Origin: Nephrocerus scutellatus
Taxonomy: Eukaryota > Arthropoda > Insecta > Diptera > Pipunculidae
Length of the DNA: 64,000 nucleotides
Direction: 5' to 3'
Assembly: GCA_947095585.1 (NCBI GenBank)
Contig: OX352761.1
Span: 140,150,277 to 140,214,276 of the forward strand
The position numbers were made by a program, and so were the translations under genes. The number at the start of each line of letters is the position of its first letter. The first letter of the stretch is position 1. The notes under the pieces are model-generated. The model was not told where the DNA came from and did not search any database. It saw nothing but the letters and a program-made list of their open reading frames with translations. Shown piece after piece: positions 53,101 through 62,910 of the stretch.

Positions 53101-55975
53101 CTGCTTCTGATGTCTGTTATCTACGCAACCAGATAACTTGGACTTGAATTTCTTGTAATGTTTTTTTTTGCTTTGGCTATCTCGAAAGTTAAGTAATTAT
53201 TTAGCCAATACAATAATATAATTTGGTCCTTTTCTACAAATCAGCATTTAATTGGTACAATATGATCTGTACGTCTTATCTGTGGAGATGTTTGCTTCTT
53301 TTGAATCGATAAAAGTTCCATTTGATATAAATTTAATTAAAGCCTTTTAATAAAAACTCAAGAAAATTCGCAAAAACAAAGGGGAACATAATTACTCACC
53401 CTGTACCAAAAGATCGACTACTGCTTCTGGTATGTGTCTGTCGTTAACGAGGCAGATGTATTCAGCTGTGTCGGATGAAATCGCCGGCACAAATTGAAGA
53501 CCGAAATTATCCGACAGCAATTGTATCTGGGGGAAAAAATGGAAAATATATTTTAGAAAGTTAAGTTTTGAAATTATCAAACCTAGTGGAACGTCACTAA
53601 CTAACAAGATGTCTTAACTAAAGTCGCAAGTCCATTTATTATCATCTTAAAAAAGTTAAGCGTTGAGCTGTAAAACTCTTTTATATCCTTTCAAGTCAAT
53701 GTCATAAGTGCCGGACCGAAACCAAAAACGGAAGTGCCAATAAAGAACCGAACAACTAATAATAATCTGAGGTGAATCCTTAATTTAACTAATAGCTAAA
53801 GCAGTTTTCTTCGACTCATAAAAGACTTTATGAGAATGAGAGGATAAGACATGTTATGCTTTGTAATTTCAATCGAGGATATGCATCTTTAGTGTACGTT
53901 GCGGCACATCATGGCACAGTGCTCGACGACGACAAATCACAAAATACTTTCTCCTTTGGAGTCGTCACGTGAATGTGAACTGGCAAAAGGAGCTTTAGAT
54001 AATTGATAGAGTTTTAGATCCGACGTCCGTAGTCTACTTCGTCATTTTCCTTTGCCGCTTACTGCTGTCCTACTACGAGTATGTAACTATCTTTAAGGCG
54101 AAATTGTCGTATCCGCTTTATATTATTCCGAGCTATGTACACATGTGTGTGTGTGTGTGCATTTAAGATTCATTCCATTTGCAAAAGAAGTCCCACTTGG
54201 CTCGCTAAAGCAAATAGCACGTCGTGCATCACATTGCCTTACAGGAGAGAATACTGGAAAGTAGGTGCACAACTAGATCGTGACGAAACAGCACACACTT
54301 GGAGCAATCGACTTTTAAGCTCTGTTTTCTTCGACAAGAGATTTTTAAGATCCAGACGCACAAGATGTGACGCATGTAACGCAACTAACTTTTTGAACGC
54401 GTCTAGAAGAAGGAGACGAGAAAAAGGCAGCACTTAGACAACTATTCTGAAGTATTTGCGTAAACTTCCATGAGATCTTTTGAAGCGAAACTGATTTCTT
54501 TCTAAGTAGCTATTACCTTAAACTTCCTCAGCGGTTGATGTGTGCACTTTACATTCGATATGTGATTTCTCCAACGAATTGGATTGCAATCGATGTTTAC
54601 TTGTTGTGTAATTTCGATCAATCAATGATTGATTCTTGGGACAATCGCCTAATTTGCATTCATTTAGAATATCTGACAAGCCTACAAACTGATACGTATT
54701 TGTACAAATTACAATTAGAACGGAACAAATGCTTTCTAGTTTCGGAACCCTAATTGATCGACCACAAATCTTTATTAAATTGGTTAAAATTTCACAACTC
54801 ACATTGAGCACAATGTCATGCAAACAACGAAGAAGAAGAAGACACGCAGCCATATGAACCTACGCACGTTTGCAAGTACATCAGGCCAAATATTTGTTTG
54901 GCCCAGATACGAGCATTACGAACTCATAAACATAAAATGGTATATAGCTAGAGAAAAATATTTCTGTGCACCTAAGTTAGACACACACACATGTAAATGG
55001 ACAATTAATTTAATTCAGGTAGTTCAGATTAAAGCAGCATTGAACCGAGTTCAATATTTCTACTGTGGTGCAACGCAATGTCTCGATTGAGATACAAATA
55101 TTGAATGAGTATTAGATCGGTGACGTTCCGACAACCTTCAGATGTTCTCATTAACAACGTCTCGGAGTGGGGACATAGCCATCGTCGTATCGTCGCAGTT
55201 TGGCTTATCAAATGTCTGTCGATGATAAAACGGACAAAATATTGGTACACAAGGCAGCCCTGTTCTGCACCACGGTACCAATGTGTTCGTGACAGGCAAA
55301 TAAATATCCTTCTTAACAGGCAGGCCACCTAGTGCTTCTGTGTGTTTGTGTCAAGTTGACTTGATGCAAAATTCAAAAATTTCCAGACATGGTAGCTCGC
55401 CTCACTGAATATTAAGCTACAGAGAAGGACTCTCCATTGGGTTTTAGTCAAAATTTGTGGTCATGTTATTAAAACTATTGAATCCTTGTGTATGTATAGA
55501 GTATCTGCTTGTGTTTCTCGGTCACACATTTTCAACAGTGCATGTGTGCGGCCATGAATGGAAATGAATGAAACACTCGTAGGATGGGCAACCAATGCAC
55601 AGCAGAGAGCCCAGGAAACAAAAAAGTACCAAAAGGATGCACCAGCACTCATTCGACGGTGTTGCACCTTGTGTTTCTCCCATATTTACAAACCAGCACC
55701 GGCAGATACAAGGACAACGACTCGTAATAACCTCGGAAACCTCAATTCTTGTGCTTAGCTGCTACACACTTACACAGGCACATACGCATGCACGTAGACA
55801 CTTACCCTTGGACTGTGCAACAATGGTATTCTATTGGCAAATTGTGCTATCGTCGTCGATGTTGTTTTCCATGTCAGCGTATCGACTAAGGAATGCTCGG
55901 TGACGCCAGGACATGGTATGGTGACGTTCTTTCCAGCTTCGGCTATCACCTTTTCATATTCGATGTTCGTCACGT
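38044..55975 (-). CDS. Ptp99A: Receptor protein tyrosine phosphatase, Ptp99A-type, partial gene (six ectodomain exons)
   Basis: This is the span of the six recognised exons on the minus strand, which total 906 coding bases and about 302 residues. Joined, they give one Ig-like domain followed by two fibronectin type III domains. That is the order at the N-terminus of fly Ptp99A, a neuronal receptor tyrosine phosphatase that acts at the axon surface and is known to take part in motor axon guidance. The phases are consistent at all five internal junctions (0, 1, 2, 1, 0), and every donor matches GTRAGT. The introns are about 2279, 554, 7617, 2905 and 3671 bases, in transcript order. Both ends are missing: the signal peptide upstream, and the remaining ectodomain, transmembrane segment and cytoplasmic phosphatase domains downstream. 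The ortholog call is from remembered similarity to Drosophila, including distinctive strings such as [14 protein letters not shown] related Ig/FN3 phosphatase is the main alternative but fits less well. Confidence 0.9.
38159..40199. other. Ptp99A intron, non-coding
   Basis: No gene was recognised. It includes a poly-C block at 38714-38728. Small open frames (38231-38446 and 39630-39848) show no domain. Confidence 0.6.
40200..40380 (-). mobile_element. Family A (RTE-like) linker fragment
   Basis: The minus strand reads [20 protein letters not shown] with VNTASL. This is closely similar to MVIRARIASSRKTASTNQIG with VNTAAL at 19720-19799, the linker between endonuclease and RT. About 180 bases survive; the part toward 40380 aligns with 51140-51210. 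Confidence 0.75.
40680..41275. repeat. G/T-rich imperfect minisatellite
   Basis: About 600 bases in which variants of GGTCTTGAGG recur at irregular spacing of roughly 12 to 25 bases (for example GGATCTTGAGGGG, GGTCTTGAGGGG and GGTGGTCTTGAGG). The plus strand is strongly G+T. The G-rich strand is the template strand for Ptp99A, so the primary transcript would be C/A-rich here. The proline- and lysine-rich open frame on the minus strand at 41112-41327 is a by-product of the repeat. Confidence 0.9.
41276..41829. other. Ptp99A intron, very AT-rich
   Basis: No gene or repeat was recognised. Confidence 0.65.
41830..42017 (-). CDS. Ptp99A: Ptp99A exon, first half of FN3 domain 2
   Basis: The exon is 188 bases, entered in phase 1 and left in phase 0. 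The peptide begins [18 protein letters not shown], then [20 protein letters not shown] and RITYR, and ends in IYIRDSTVE. This is the most diagnostic stretch for Ptp99A. The FN3 tryptophan (VSWK) and tyrosine (GYRITYR) are in place, and there are two sequons (HNTS and NNTK). The acceptor is ATTGCAG and the donor is GTAAGT at 41824-41829. The linker PRDRDPNN looks more variable than its surroundings. Confidence 0.93.
42018..43454. other. Ptp99A intron, non-coding
   Basis: No gene was recognised. Opposed open frames at 42532-43069 cover the same DNA and lack domains. It contains a short TA microsatellite at 42923-42937. Confidence 0.6.
42923..42937. repeat. (TA)n microsatellite, short
   Basis: About seven TA units. 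Confidence 0.9.
43455..43985 (-). mobile_element. Family B (Jockey-like) endonuclease fragment
   Basis: The minus strand reads [20 protein letters not shown], then [20 protein letters not shown], then [20 protein letters not shown]. This is the middle and end of the AP endonuclease. A short RT N-terminal piece ([12 protein letters not shown]) follows at about 43520-43455, so sequence between the two has been lost. It lies within a Ptp99A intron in the same orientation as the gene. Confidence 0.83.
43986..44922. other. Ptp99A intron, non-coding
   Basis: No gene or repeat was recognised. Confidence 0.6.
44923..45104 (-). CDS. Ptp99A: Ptp99A exon, second half of FN3 domain 1
   Basis: The exon is 182 bases. 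Its first base completes the split Arg codon and it ends one base into the next codon (phase 1). The peptide reads [14 protein letters not shown] and continues to [20 protein letters not shown], the FN3 strand with the conserved Tyr and the usual G-x-S-PPS turn (VSPPSKES). An NAT sequon is present. The acceptor is TTTAATTGCAG and the donor is GTAAGT at 44917-44922. The intron before it is the largest internal one (about 7.6 kb) and has taken up two retrotransposon copies, at 47600-48990 and 50239-51959. Confidence 0.92.
45105..47599. other. Ptp99A intron with an unexplained less AT-rich block
   Basis: AT-rich to about 46860. From 46870 to 47345 the composition becomes more balanced and the sequence looks like old mobile-element DNA, ending in ACCTAACCTAACCT at 47334-47347. 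A 70-codon open frame at 47106-47318 shows no domain. Confidence 0.5.
47600..48990 (+). mobile_element. Family B (Jockey-like) copy, RT core deleted
   Basis: The plus strand starts in the AP endonuclease ([16 protein letters not shown], then [14 protein letters not shown]). It continues to [20 protein letters not shown] and [20 protein letters not shown], then [10 protein letters not shown] at 48380-48410. There it jumps to [20 protein letters not shown] in the thumb. C-terminal pieces run to about 48990. The RT fingers and palm are missing. It lies antisense to Ptp99A in the 7.6 kb intron. Confidence 0.85.
48991..50220. other. Ptp99A intron, non-coding
   Basis: No gene was recognised. Open frames at 49335-49676 and 49808-50014 lack domains. 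Confidence 0.6.
50221..50238. repeat. Left target-site duplication of the family A insertion
   Basis: AATTTTAAACCCAGCATT matches 51960-51978 except for one inserted T. It directly abuts the 3' end of the element. Confidence 0.85.
50239..51959 (-). mobile_element. Family A (RTE-like) copy with both ends present, internally deleted
   Basis: The sense direction is minus. It is bounded by an 18/19-base direct repeat, so both ends are defined. In sense: a leader with CCACGTGGTGGCCGCCGGG (51840-51815); the start of the AP endonuclease at 51597-51420, including [20 protein letters not shown] and [20 protein letters not shown] with [12 protein letters not shown]; a deleted endonuclease core; the linker (SSRKT, then [11 protein letters not shown] at 51129-50947); then no RT palm, and a C-terminal region ending in GAGCCAAATAT with an ATG-type tail at 50239. 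It is 1721 bases, about half or less of a normal RTE element. Confidence 0.88.
51960..51978. repeat. Right target-site duplication of the family A insertion
   Basis: AATTTTAAATCCCAGCATT; see 50221-50238. It abuts the 5' end of the element. Confidence 0.85.
51979..52721. other. Ptp99A intron with TA microsatellite
   Basis: No gene was recognised. A TA run lies at 52663-52682, close to the donor of exon 3. Confidence 0.65.
52663..52682. repeat. (AT)10 microsatellite
   Basis: Ten perfect AT units, ending about 34 bases from the splice donor at 52716-52721. Confidence 0.95.
52722..52845 (-). CDS. Ptp99A: Ptp99A exon, first half of FN3 domain 1
   Basis: The exon is 124 bases, entered in phase 1 and left in phase 2. 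The peptide begins [17 protein letters not shown], a typical proline-rich start of a fibronectin type III domain after an Ig domain. The conserved FN3 tryptophan follows in VNLSWAHS, which also contains an NLS sequon, and the exon ends in HFIIETR, with the Arg codon split across the intron. The acceptor is TTGCTGCAG and the donor is GTGAGT at 52716-52721. It has no in-frame Met, so a Met-initiated ORF search misses it. A longer overlapping reading frame in this place is in another frame and is not coding. Confidence 0.92.
52846..53399. other. Short Ptp99A intron
   Basis: A 554-base AT-rich intron with no repeat that I could see. Confidence 0.8.
53400..53526 (-). CDS. Ptp99A: Ptp99A exon, second half of Ig-like domain
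   Basis: The exon is 127 bases: 42 codons plus one base. It supplies the second half of the Ig fold. The hallmark D-x-A-x-Y-x-C motif appears as DTAEYIC at residues 19-25, so the Cys pairs with the one in the preceding exon. It ends VVDLLVQ, as the Drosophila protein does at the close of the Ig domain. The acceptor follows a run of C and T ending in CCCCCAG, and the donor is GTGAGT at 53394-53399. It is entered in phase 0 and left in phase 1. The short 554-base intron to the next exon holds no repeat that I could see. Confidence 0.92.
53527..55805. other. Ptp99A intron splitting the Ig domain
   Basis: About 2.3 kb without recognised coding sequence. Opposed open frames at 54135-54853 and 55029-55332 cover the same DNA on both strands and lack domains. 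It contains a TG run at 54144-54159. Confidence 0.65.
54144..54159. repeat. (TG)8 microsatellite
   Basis: Eight perfect TG units. Confidence 0.95.
55806..55975 (-). CDS. Ptp99A: Ptp99A exon, first half of Ig-like domain
   Basis: The exon is 170 bases and enters in phase 1: its first two bases complete an Asp codon begun in the unseen upstream exon. It then carries 56 full codons. The peptide starts [19 protein letters not shown]. It contains the first Ig cysteine (residue 22, in TIPCPG) and the core Ig tryptophan (residue 36, in LTWK). One N-glycosylation sequon, NVT, lies just before the cysteine. The acceptor is a T-rich stretch ending in GCAG at 55976-55979, and the donor GTAAGT occupies 55800-55805. 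The open frame continues only 11 codons past the donor before a stop, which supports this end. The exon ends in phase 0, matching the next exon. Confidence 0.92.
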
Positions 55976-56702
55976 CTGCAATTGAAAATAGCAACAAAAA
56001 AAAAACGTAAATTAATCACATTATTTAATTTCTGTTATAAGCACAAAGTAAATATTTTCCTATTTCGTAGCATTTCCTTCATGAGATATAAGATATAATA
56101 GCACGCTCCGTCAACGCACATCACTTTTGACAAAGAAAAACATATTTGCAACAGTTCAGCTCAGTGGGAACAGTGTTGATTATATACCTTGGGACATTTT
56201 TTGTTCACTTTTGCTAGTGTAAACTTAATGCATTTTTGCCAGAGTTGCCTTAATACAAGGCTTACAACCTATCTATCAGTTCAATTGCCTGGGTTTCTCG
56301 AAATTCCCTATTCCTGATTGCACCAAAAACAAAGGCAAAACGAAGCAGTCTTAAAATCCTTTAACACATTTGCTTCTTTGTTAATTTGAGATCCTTTGCA
56401 TTCACAAGTGTTACAGTCATTGATCAATAAAGGACAAAGGACCTCTACAAACTGCACAACAATTTGTAACTCTAATTGATACGCTTAGGGCCAAGTTAAT
56501 CTGCAATCGTTCGACTTCCAGCGATTTATCAAAGCAAACATTAATTGCTCACTAGAGATCTTGTATCCTTGATGAGTACATATGTGTCTATTTATCTCTA
56601 AAAAATTGTCGGATTAGTGCAATCATAGGTTCAGTTAGGAATAATCATTAATTGCTCCACAAAACGGACGGTGTGTACAACATAAGGTTTGAATAACGAT
56701 AA
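55976..56702. other. Sequence upstream of the first recognised Ptp99A exon
   Basis: Presumed intron. Only the acceptor at 55976-55979 and its A/T-rich approach are recognisable. Confidence 0.6.
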
Positions 56703-58345
56703 TTGCTGGCGGTCAGCCATCACCAGAATAGGGGAAACAACACCGAAGGCATCAGAATTGCAAGTGGCCGCCGGTAATTTTCCTCCAATACAGGAAAAGC
56801 TGAATGATCGGGCTAGTCCCTTCCAAGTAAGATTGGCGTGAGACCAATTCGTGTGCGTGGCAGATATAAGAACATAAGCCTCATAAATGTTCTCGCACCT
56901 ACAGTGGATTCCCCAGATGATGAAAAAGAAGAATTCCTTAAATCAGTCGAAAGGGAACTCCATGCCTGTCCTAAGTATGATATAAAAATCATTCTGGATT
57001 AGGCAGTACATTGGAATCCATAGCTTACACGAGAGCACTAATGACAATGGACAAAGAGTCATAGAGATGGCTGCAAGCAATGATTTGGTCGTTGCGACTA
57101 CAAGATTTGTGCGTAAAAATATCCACAAAGCCAACTGGGTATCTCCTGATGGAGCCACTCGCAACCAGAGAGACCACGTGCTGATAGAGCGCCGCCACAA
57201 CCCGAACATTATGACGGTACGAACGTTTCGAGCTGCCAACGTCGACTCGGACCACTATCTTTTTGGTACCGTTGTTGAGTACAGCGTATACGATTTTCTC
57301 ACTTGTCCTTCAAGACAGGATAGACCCAAACGCTAAAGTCATCATAGGTCCATACCAGTGTGGCTTTATCACAAGCAAATCAAAAACTGATTAGATTTAC
57401 ACCATTAGGCAGTTGATGGAAGAATGTCTACAGTTTCAAAACTAACCATAACATCCTTTTTTAGACTTTAAAGCCGCCTATGTTAGCATATCCAGAGTAG
57501 AACTTTATATAGCCATTAGAGGGTTCGTCATCACAAATGAACTGACACGAACGAATATGCAGGTTGACCATGACCAATGTTATAAGCCAAGTAAAAGTAT
57601 CCGGTTCACTATCAAGCCCATCGTGCAGTACAGTAAGACTCAGAGAATCTGGGTGGTTTGCTACTAGACCCTATAGACTCTGGAATATACTGGAGACAGT
57701 ACCTGAAGGCATGATACCATCATCTACTGATTACTGCATCCCTAAATTTGGCTTCAATTCCTCGTTCAGCGTTGATTTTAATACCAGGGGAAACTGGAAG
57801 AATGGGTCAGTAGCGAGGCAATATGACGCAACAATATTCACTGACGGATCCAAGATGAAGGACGGAACTTAACCAAAACATCCAAGCTGCTGATATATAA
57901 GACAATGGTCATACCAGTACATACATATGGATCCGAGACTTGGGTGCTTAGCAAAAAGCATTCTGCTCTCTTAGCCGCGTTCGAGAGAAAAGTCTTACGG
58001 AGAATTGTTGGCCCCGTCTGTGAAGAAGGACGATTCCGGGGACTCTATAACGATGAGATCTACGAGTGTTAAGGGGATGTCAACATCGTGAAAAGAAATA
58101 AGCTCGGTAGGCTCCGGTTGGCAGGACACCTAGATCGTATGAGCGAAGAGGTTCCTGCTTGGAAAGTCCTTTGCGGTAGGATTTATGGAACACGACAGCG
58201 AGGGCGGCCAAGCCTACGCTGGAAGGATGGCGTAGACCAGGACGCAAAACTGGATAACATCGGCTCAAAATCGGGACCGGTGGAGAGACTTTTTGCGGGA
58301 GGCCAGTACCGGACCCCGGTTGTAGAGCCAAATACAGAGGAGAAT
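56703..58345 (+). mobile_element. Family A (RTE-like) copy containing a family C fragment
   Basis: The plus strand begins with the family A leader (GGCGGTCAGCCATCACCAGA, then GTGGCCGCCGGTAATTTTCC). At 57067-57270 it has the end of the AP endonuclease: HKANWVSPDGATRNQRDHVL and the catalytic SDHYL near 57250. At about 57300 it joins RT fingers (GPYQCGFIT) and motif A, which reads FKAAYVSISRVELY, with Val where other copies have the catalytic Asp. From about 57625 to 57868 the DNA is instead family C-like RNase H start (ATIFTDGSKMKDGT). Family A then resumes with KLLIYKTMVIPVHTYGSETW and the C-terminal [14 protein letters not shown]. The 3' end near 58330 again reads GAGCCAAATA. AATTGCT occurs at both flanks (56701 and 58343), a possible short target duplication. 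Confidence 0.85.
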
Positions 58346-61300
58346 TGCTACTTCTAGAGCGTAGTGAGGATAACATTTTTCGGCTTATTGAAAAATAGAG
58401 AAATTTTTTATATCCCACTTTAAGCTTAATGCCGTCTTTTTATTTAGGTCTGCGACGTATTGTTCAAATAATCGAATTTTAGGTTCAAAACCAAAAAAAA
58501 ATGCGATCTTTCGACCGTTTGACGTTTCTTTTTTACTTGGTTTGTATATCTACCAGAACACACACATTTTCTCGGACAAAAAACAGGACAGCTTTGCAGA
58601 TTTATATTATACAATGCTACAACCCTTAAAACTCACCCCTGATTATAAAAATTGCTCTTCAATAAGTTATCCATAGTATCTAATTGGTGTACGGGAAATA
58701 ATTTATACGTCAAATACACCGCATGCACAAGCACACACGCGCAGCCAAACAAAGGGTCAGCCTCAGCACTTGCACTATAGTCCCAACAACAAAAACTAAT
58801 CAAATGTAATAGAGCGAATTAAGGAGGAATTAAGGAGCAGGAAACCCTCGAAATACTCCGTAACCAAGGAAATGATGATGCTACGGTTCGAGCGGAAAAT
58901 CTCAGATCAATAATAACGGTAGTTATCTCGTAGATACTTCAAATTCAAACTTTCGCTTTATCTCGAATGAATATGCGAAGCATGAGCCCAAAAAAAATGT
59001 GTCTTGTATTGGTTTTGCTCGCAGCTACTTTAACTGCAGAGTCGTTCTATTCGATACACACGCATATATCTCCATTCTGACGCACAAATGTTCAACAAGT
59101 TTTAATGGCAGTAAGCAGTTGCCAAAGTCCCCCTTCCCCCAACCTGAATATTTAACCATCCTTCGACCATCAATTACTGGATATTGTTCGAAATTTGCAG
59201 GCAAGTAGCAGCGATTGGTGGAAGCTCGCTTTGAGTTGTATTGATATTCCATAACCACCATCCGAATGCAACTAAAAGAAGTAAGCGATTTGCCAACAAT
59301 TGTGTGCATGATAATCGGTTGAATGGGTCACAGTACGTTACTCAAATTGAAAAAGGATCTTCCTGAAGCGAACACATCGCAAATGGATATCCGCTGGGAA
59401 AGGCAGTCGCTTGATGTTATCCTTTTATATTGAAAAGAAAGGAACCGATAACATTTTAATTGGCGAACTCACAAAATTGTGCGGCACGTGGCGACCGAAA
59501 AACAATGTCGGTCTTTTTTCAGAAAAAGGATCAGGGCATATCAGCAATTATTTTGTAAGGTTTTTGTTGCCACTTTGTAGTATAAATAATTTTATTGTTT
59601 TCTATTAATGCAATGTAACCGAATATCGATGAAAGGAAGTCAAGAATTTACAACAAGGATTTTATTTGGAAAACGAGAGTGAGAGTCGAGACTTTCGCAC
59701 ACTTATATGGTGTATGAAGTATAATACACATGTGTTTTTTTCGATGTGTTTGTGTTTTTTTCAGGGCATAGGCATCAAGAATAATTGAATCGGTCGAATG
59801 ATCTTATTTTCACTTATCAAATTTTTTATCTTCTGTCCAGCTATATCTGGAATTGGATGAATATTTCGTGTGCGCACTAACCCACACGCATTTACCACTA
59901 CAATGCATTTTAACACTCACTCTGGATTTCCAAGCAAAATTCTTGCACTATTGTGAGTTAGCATGATCTCTGTTAATTTGTTATTACTTTTATTTTTAAA
60001 TTTAAGTTGGCAATTTTATCTCTGAACGTTGACACTTGGAACTAGGACTGTTAATAAATTCATTTGTTAATCTGAGGACATATGGCATGATATTTTTTAA
60101 TGAATTTTATTCCCGTAAGAAGCAACTAAGACTAAAAAATAAGAAATGCAAACAGCTACTAACGGCTCTTCTGGGAAATCTCTTAAAAACTCCGACAAAG
60201 GCAAATTTCATATTCATGTACAATTTCACTAATTATCTCAGATCCGATTTATTATTCCCTTGTGGAAGACTCTATCTATAGAGAGCAGGCCTCATTTTGA
60301 TTTCGCATATAACAATGAATGTGGCGCATTCAGCCTGGGTGGAATTATGATCCTTTTCATAATTTCGCGAACGACACAAAGGGATGACAAAACGACGAGT
60401 GAGGATGATATGTACACATGTGTGTGTATTTCAAACAACCCCTACCCAAGCCAGATATGTTGTCTTATCTGGAGCTGTATGGAAAACTGAAAAATCCAAT
60501 TATCTATCTACGCAAACGCATTGCGCATTGTGCACTGTGATCACCCTTAAGAAGCAAAGCGAGCACTCGATGGCACCCGCTAAACGTATAGAAAACAAAA
60601 CGGTAACAAATCAAAATTGGGTTTTACGCTGTCGTGAATCTGCACAAAATGAAAATGATAATGCGACCGCAGAGCAACGCACGCTCAACTGACGATGAAC
60701 TCCCTTCTTGCGAATATTATGCCGAGATTAATGCAGCGCAGGCGATTCACTCATTTTCTGCATTGCATTTCGTCGAAACAGCGGTGGCGGAACAATTGTC
60801 TGGACTTTATTTCCGCTCAAGCAAACATAGTACGTATGCTCAACATACTCAACTGCTCTAGGACGACGAGTGCGAGGACTTGCTCCCTGACACTAATGCC
60901 TTCATTCGCATGCAGAATCGCATCTCTTTTGAGCGAAAATCCTTCAAGTTATTCATGTTGTGATTCATGCCAGAGGGTAGGTCTGTTTCCCTCCAATCTC
61001 CTCCCGGTCCATTGTCGTCAGTTAGAGTTACCACAGTCGCGGCGCACTTCAGCCGGCCGTCGCTCGTAGTGTGGTGCCGTTGCTTGTTCGCGCAGTGGGA
61101 TACTACGCACCAATTTACCATACAGTGGAACATAAACCTTGTTGAATTTAATTTCGTGTCTGGCTAGGGTCGCCTGACTGTCCAGATATCTGTCTTAGTG
61201 ACTGTACGGCGGTCGTCTGCCTGCCATTTTGCATCTCTGGAATTCGGAAGCGGCATCCACTGGTGTCTACTCCTAAATTGAAAAAGGATCAGGAAATTAC

Positions 61301-62910
61301 ACCCGAATCTCATCAAATTGTATATTTCACACAGTTCGAAGGAGAACAAGACTATTAGCACCGCGTCCATCGAGCTATGGAAACGTGGAACGTAACGTAA
61401 CAGTATACTGCACCATACCGGAACATACCCCACAACAGCAGTGGCAAACGGGAACATTTGCAATTTTGGAAATCCTATTGCATGTTTCAGTGAATTATGG
61501 GAAATCGCAGAAATGACAACATAACAAGAACAGAGTATCGACATCAGTGCATGAGGCTGACTATTCGAACCGGATGGGAGCGCAGTAAGGAAATGAAATG
61601 AATTATTGTTATCCCTGCGTAATGTTTGAACGTATGAGTGGAGCATATATTCATTGAGGGTTTACAGATACCTTCGTATGTTTCAGATGCTTAAATCAGT
61701 TTAATTTTCTTCATTTTGTGACGCAGCTTTTGATTGCCTTTTCTTGCTATAGTGGCTCCCAAATGTATTCTTAACCTTTAAAGTCAAGAAAGATAAAAAG
61801 AACAATTTCTCACTGCAAGCTAATGAATTGTTGTTATCAAGTCGCCTCCCTTTCTTAATTCAGTTGAACAGTACAGTTGCGTACTTGCACGAAAAATGCC
61901 GCCCAAAATAAATCAGGGAAAATAGGCATTTTGACGCTTGATCAATATAACTTTAGAATAAACATATACAATACGCTGATGAATTGGCTCGGCATTCTGC
62001 TTGGAGGTGTCTCATTGTCTTCTCTTGGAGGTGCCTTATGGATTTCTCTTCTTTGTCTGCTCTTCTTCGTAGTAGTGTCTGCAGGTTTTATCGCTGCTCA
62101 TTACCATTTTGTGACGATGGAAGTTGCAGGTGTAGTGTCCTGTTAGTGTTCCGTATAGGATTCATAGTACTTGATTATTGAGTAAATAAAAAAGTCCTGC
62201 TATCCAGGCAGTAGTCGAAAGCAGGTAGGCTATATCGTTGTCAATGTTGGCACCATTTTTGGCTTGGTTTTCTGGACTTTTTCGTTTCGTTTTTGATCTA
62301 AATTCATATTTATTAAGTGCCTTGTTACATTATCCCGTATCTAAATTGTTAAATAAAATCATATACACACATACCCATCCAAAGTAAAGCCATGCCAAAA
62401 AATAAGATTAGCCATAGCAATAAAGGCAATACAGTGTACCAGTGCATACACCATATATCCAAATGTAAACAAAAAATTAATAGCAATACATTGTACTAAC
62501 AAAAACCAAATTGTAATCAATAGAAATTGCACAAGTAGTTCCAGTGAGCTTGTAACCAGTGACATACAGGTCTGACTGAATTCTTGATTCAATAAATCTC
62601 AATTAATTGCATTCCTCGCAAATGCTCTCTGCATAGGAACCGAAAAACAAAAGTGTCGCATAACTTTGTTTGCACGCTCTGTGCCTGCGGGCATTAACAT
62701 GTGAAACAATTACAGCTTACTGAGGGTGCGACCAGCGGTCGGCTGCTTATGATACAAAATATGCTTACGAGGCATCATAGGCAAGCGAGTGCTGATCGGT
62801 AAACGCTTTCGGTCGTTTACCCTCTAAAAACATTGTACTGATCGTAATAAAATTAATTCTTGAATATATCGGTCTTTGACTTAGGTCGTGATAGAAGAAG
62901 AATTAGAGGA
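58346..62910. other. Non-coding sequence upstream of the visible Ptp99A exons
   Basis: No gene was recognised. The interval should hold intron or 5' sequence of Ptp99A. 60690-61260 is less AT-rich than its flanks. The largest frame is on the minus strand at 61164-61646 (160 codons) and has no domain. No exon with a signal peptide and a phase-1 donor was found. Confidence 0.5.

Noticed and set aside
58631..58800. GTGAGT donor-like site preceded by a short minus-strand frame with ATG, considered as the missing first exon
   Set aside because: The frame with the ATG reaches the donor in phase 2, but the Ig exon needs phase 1; the phase-1 frame has a stop eight codons upstream, and no signal peptide is encoded.
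61164..61646. 160-codon minus-strand frame as a gene or 5' Ptp99A exon
   Set aside because: No signal peptide, no recognised domain, and it does not lead into a phase-1 donor. It may overlap a regulatory island but is not supported as coding.
61877..62146. Hydrophobic 89-codon plus-strand frame, considered as a small membrane protein
   Set aside because: No family resemblance and no supporting context. Repetitive Leu/Ser codons arise from a local repeat of GGAGGTGTCTCATTGTC-like words.
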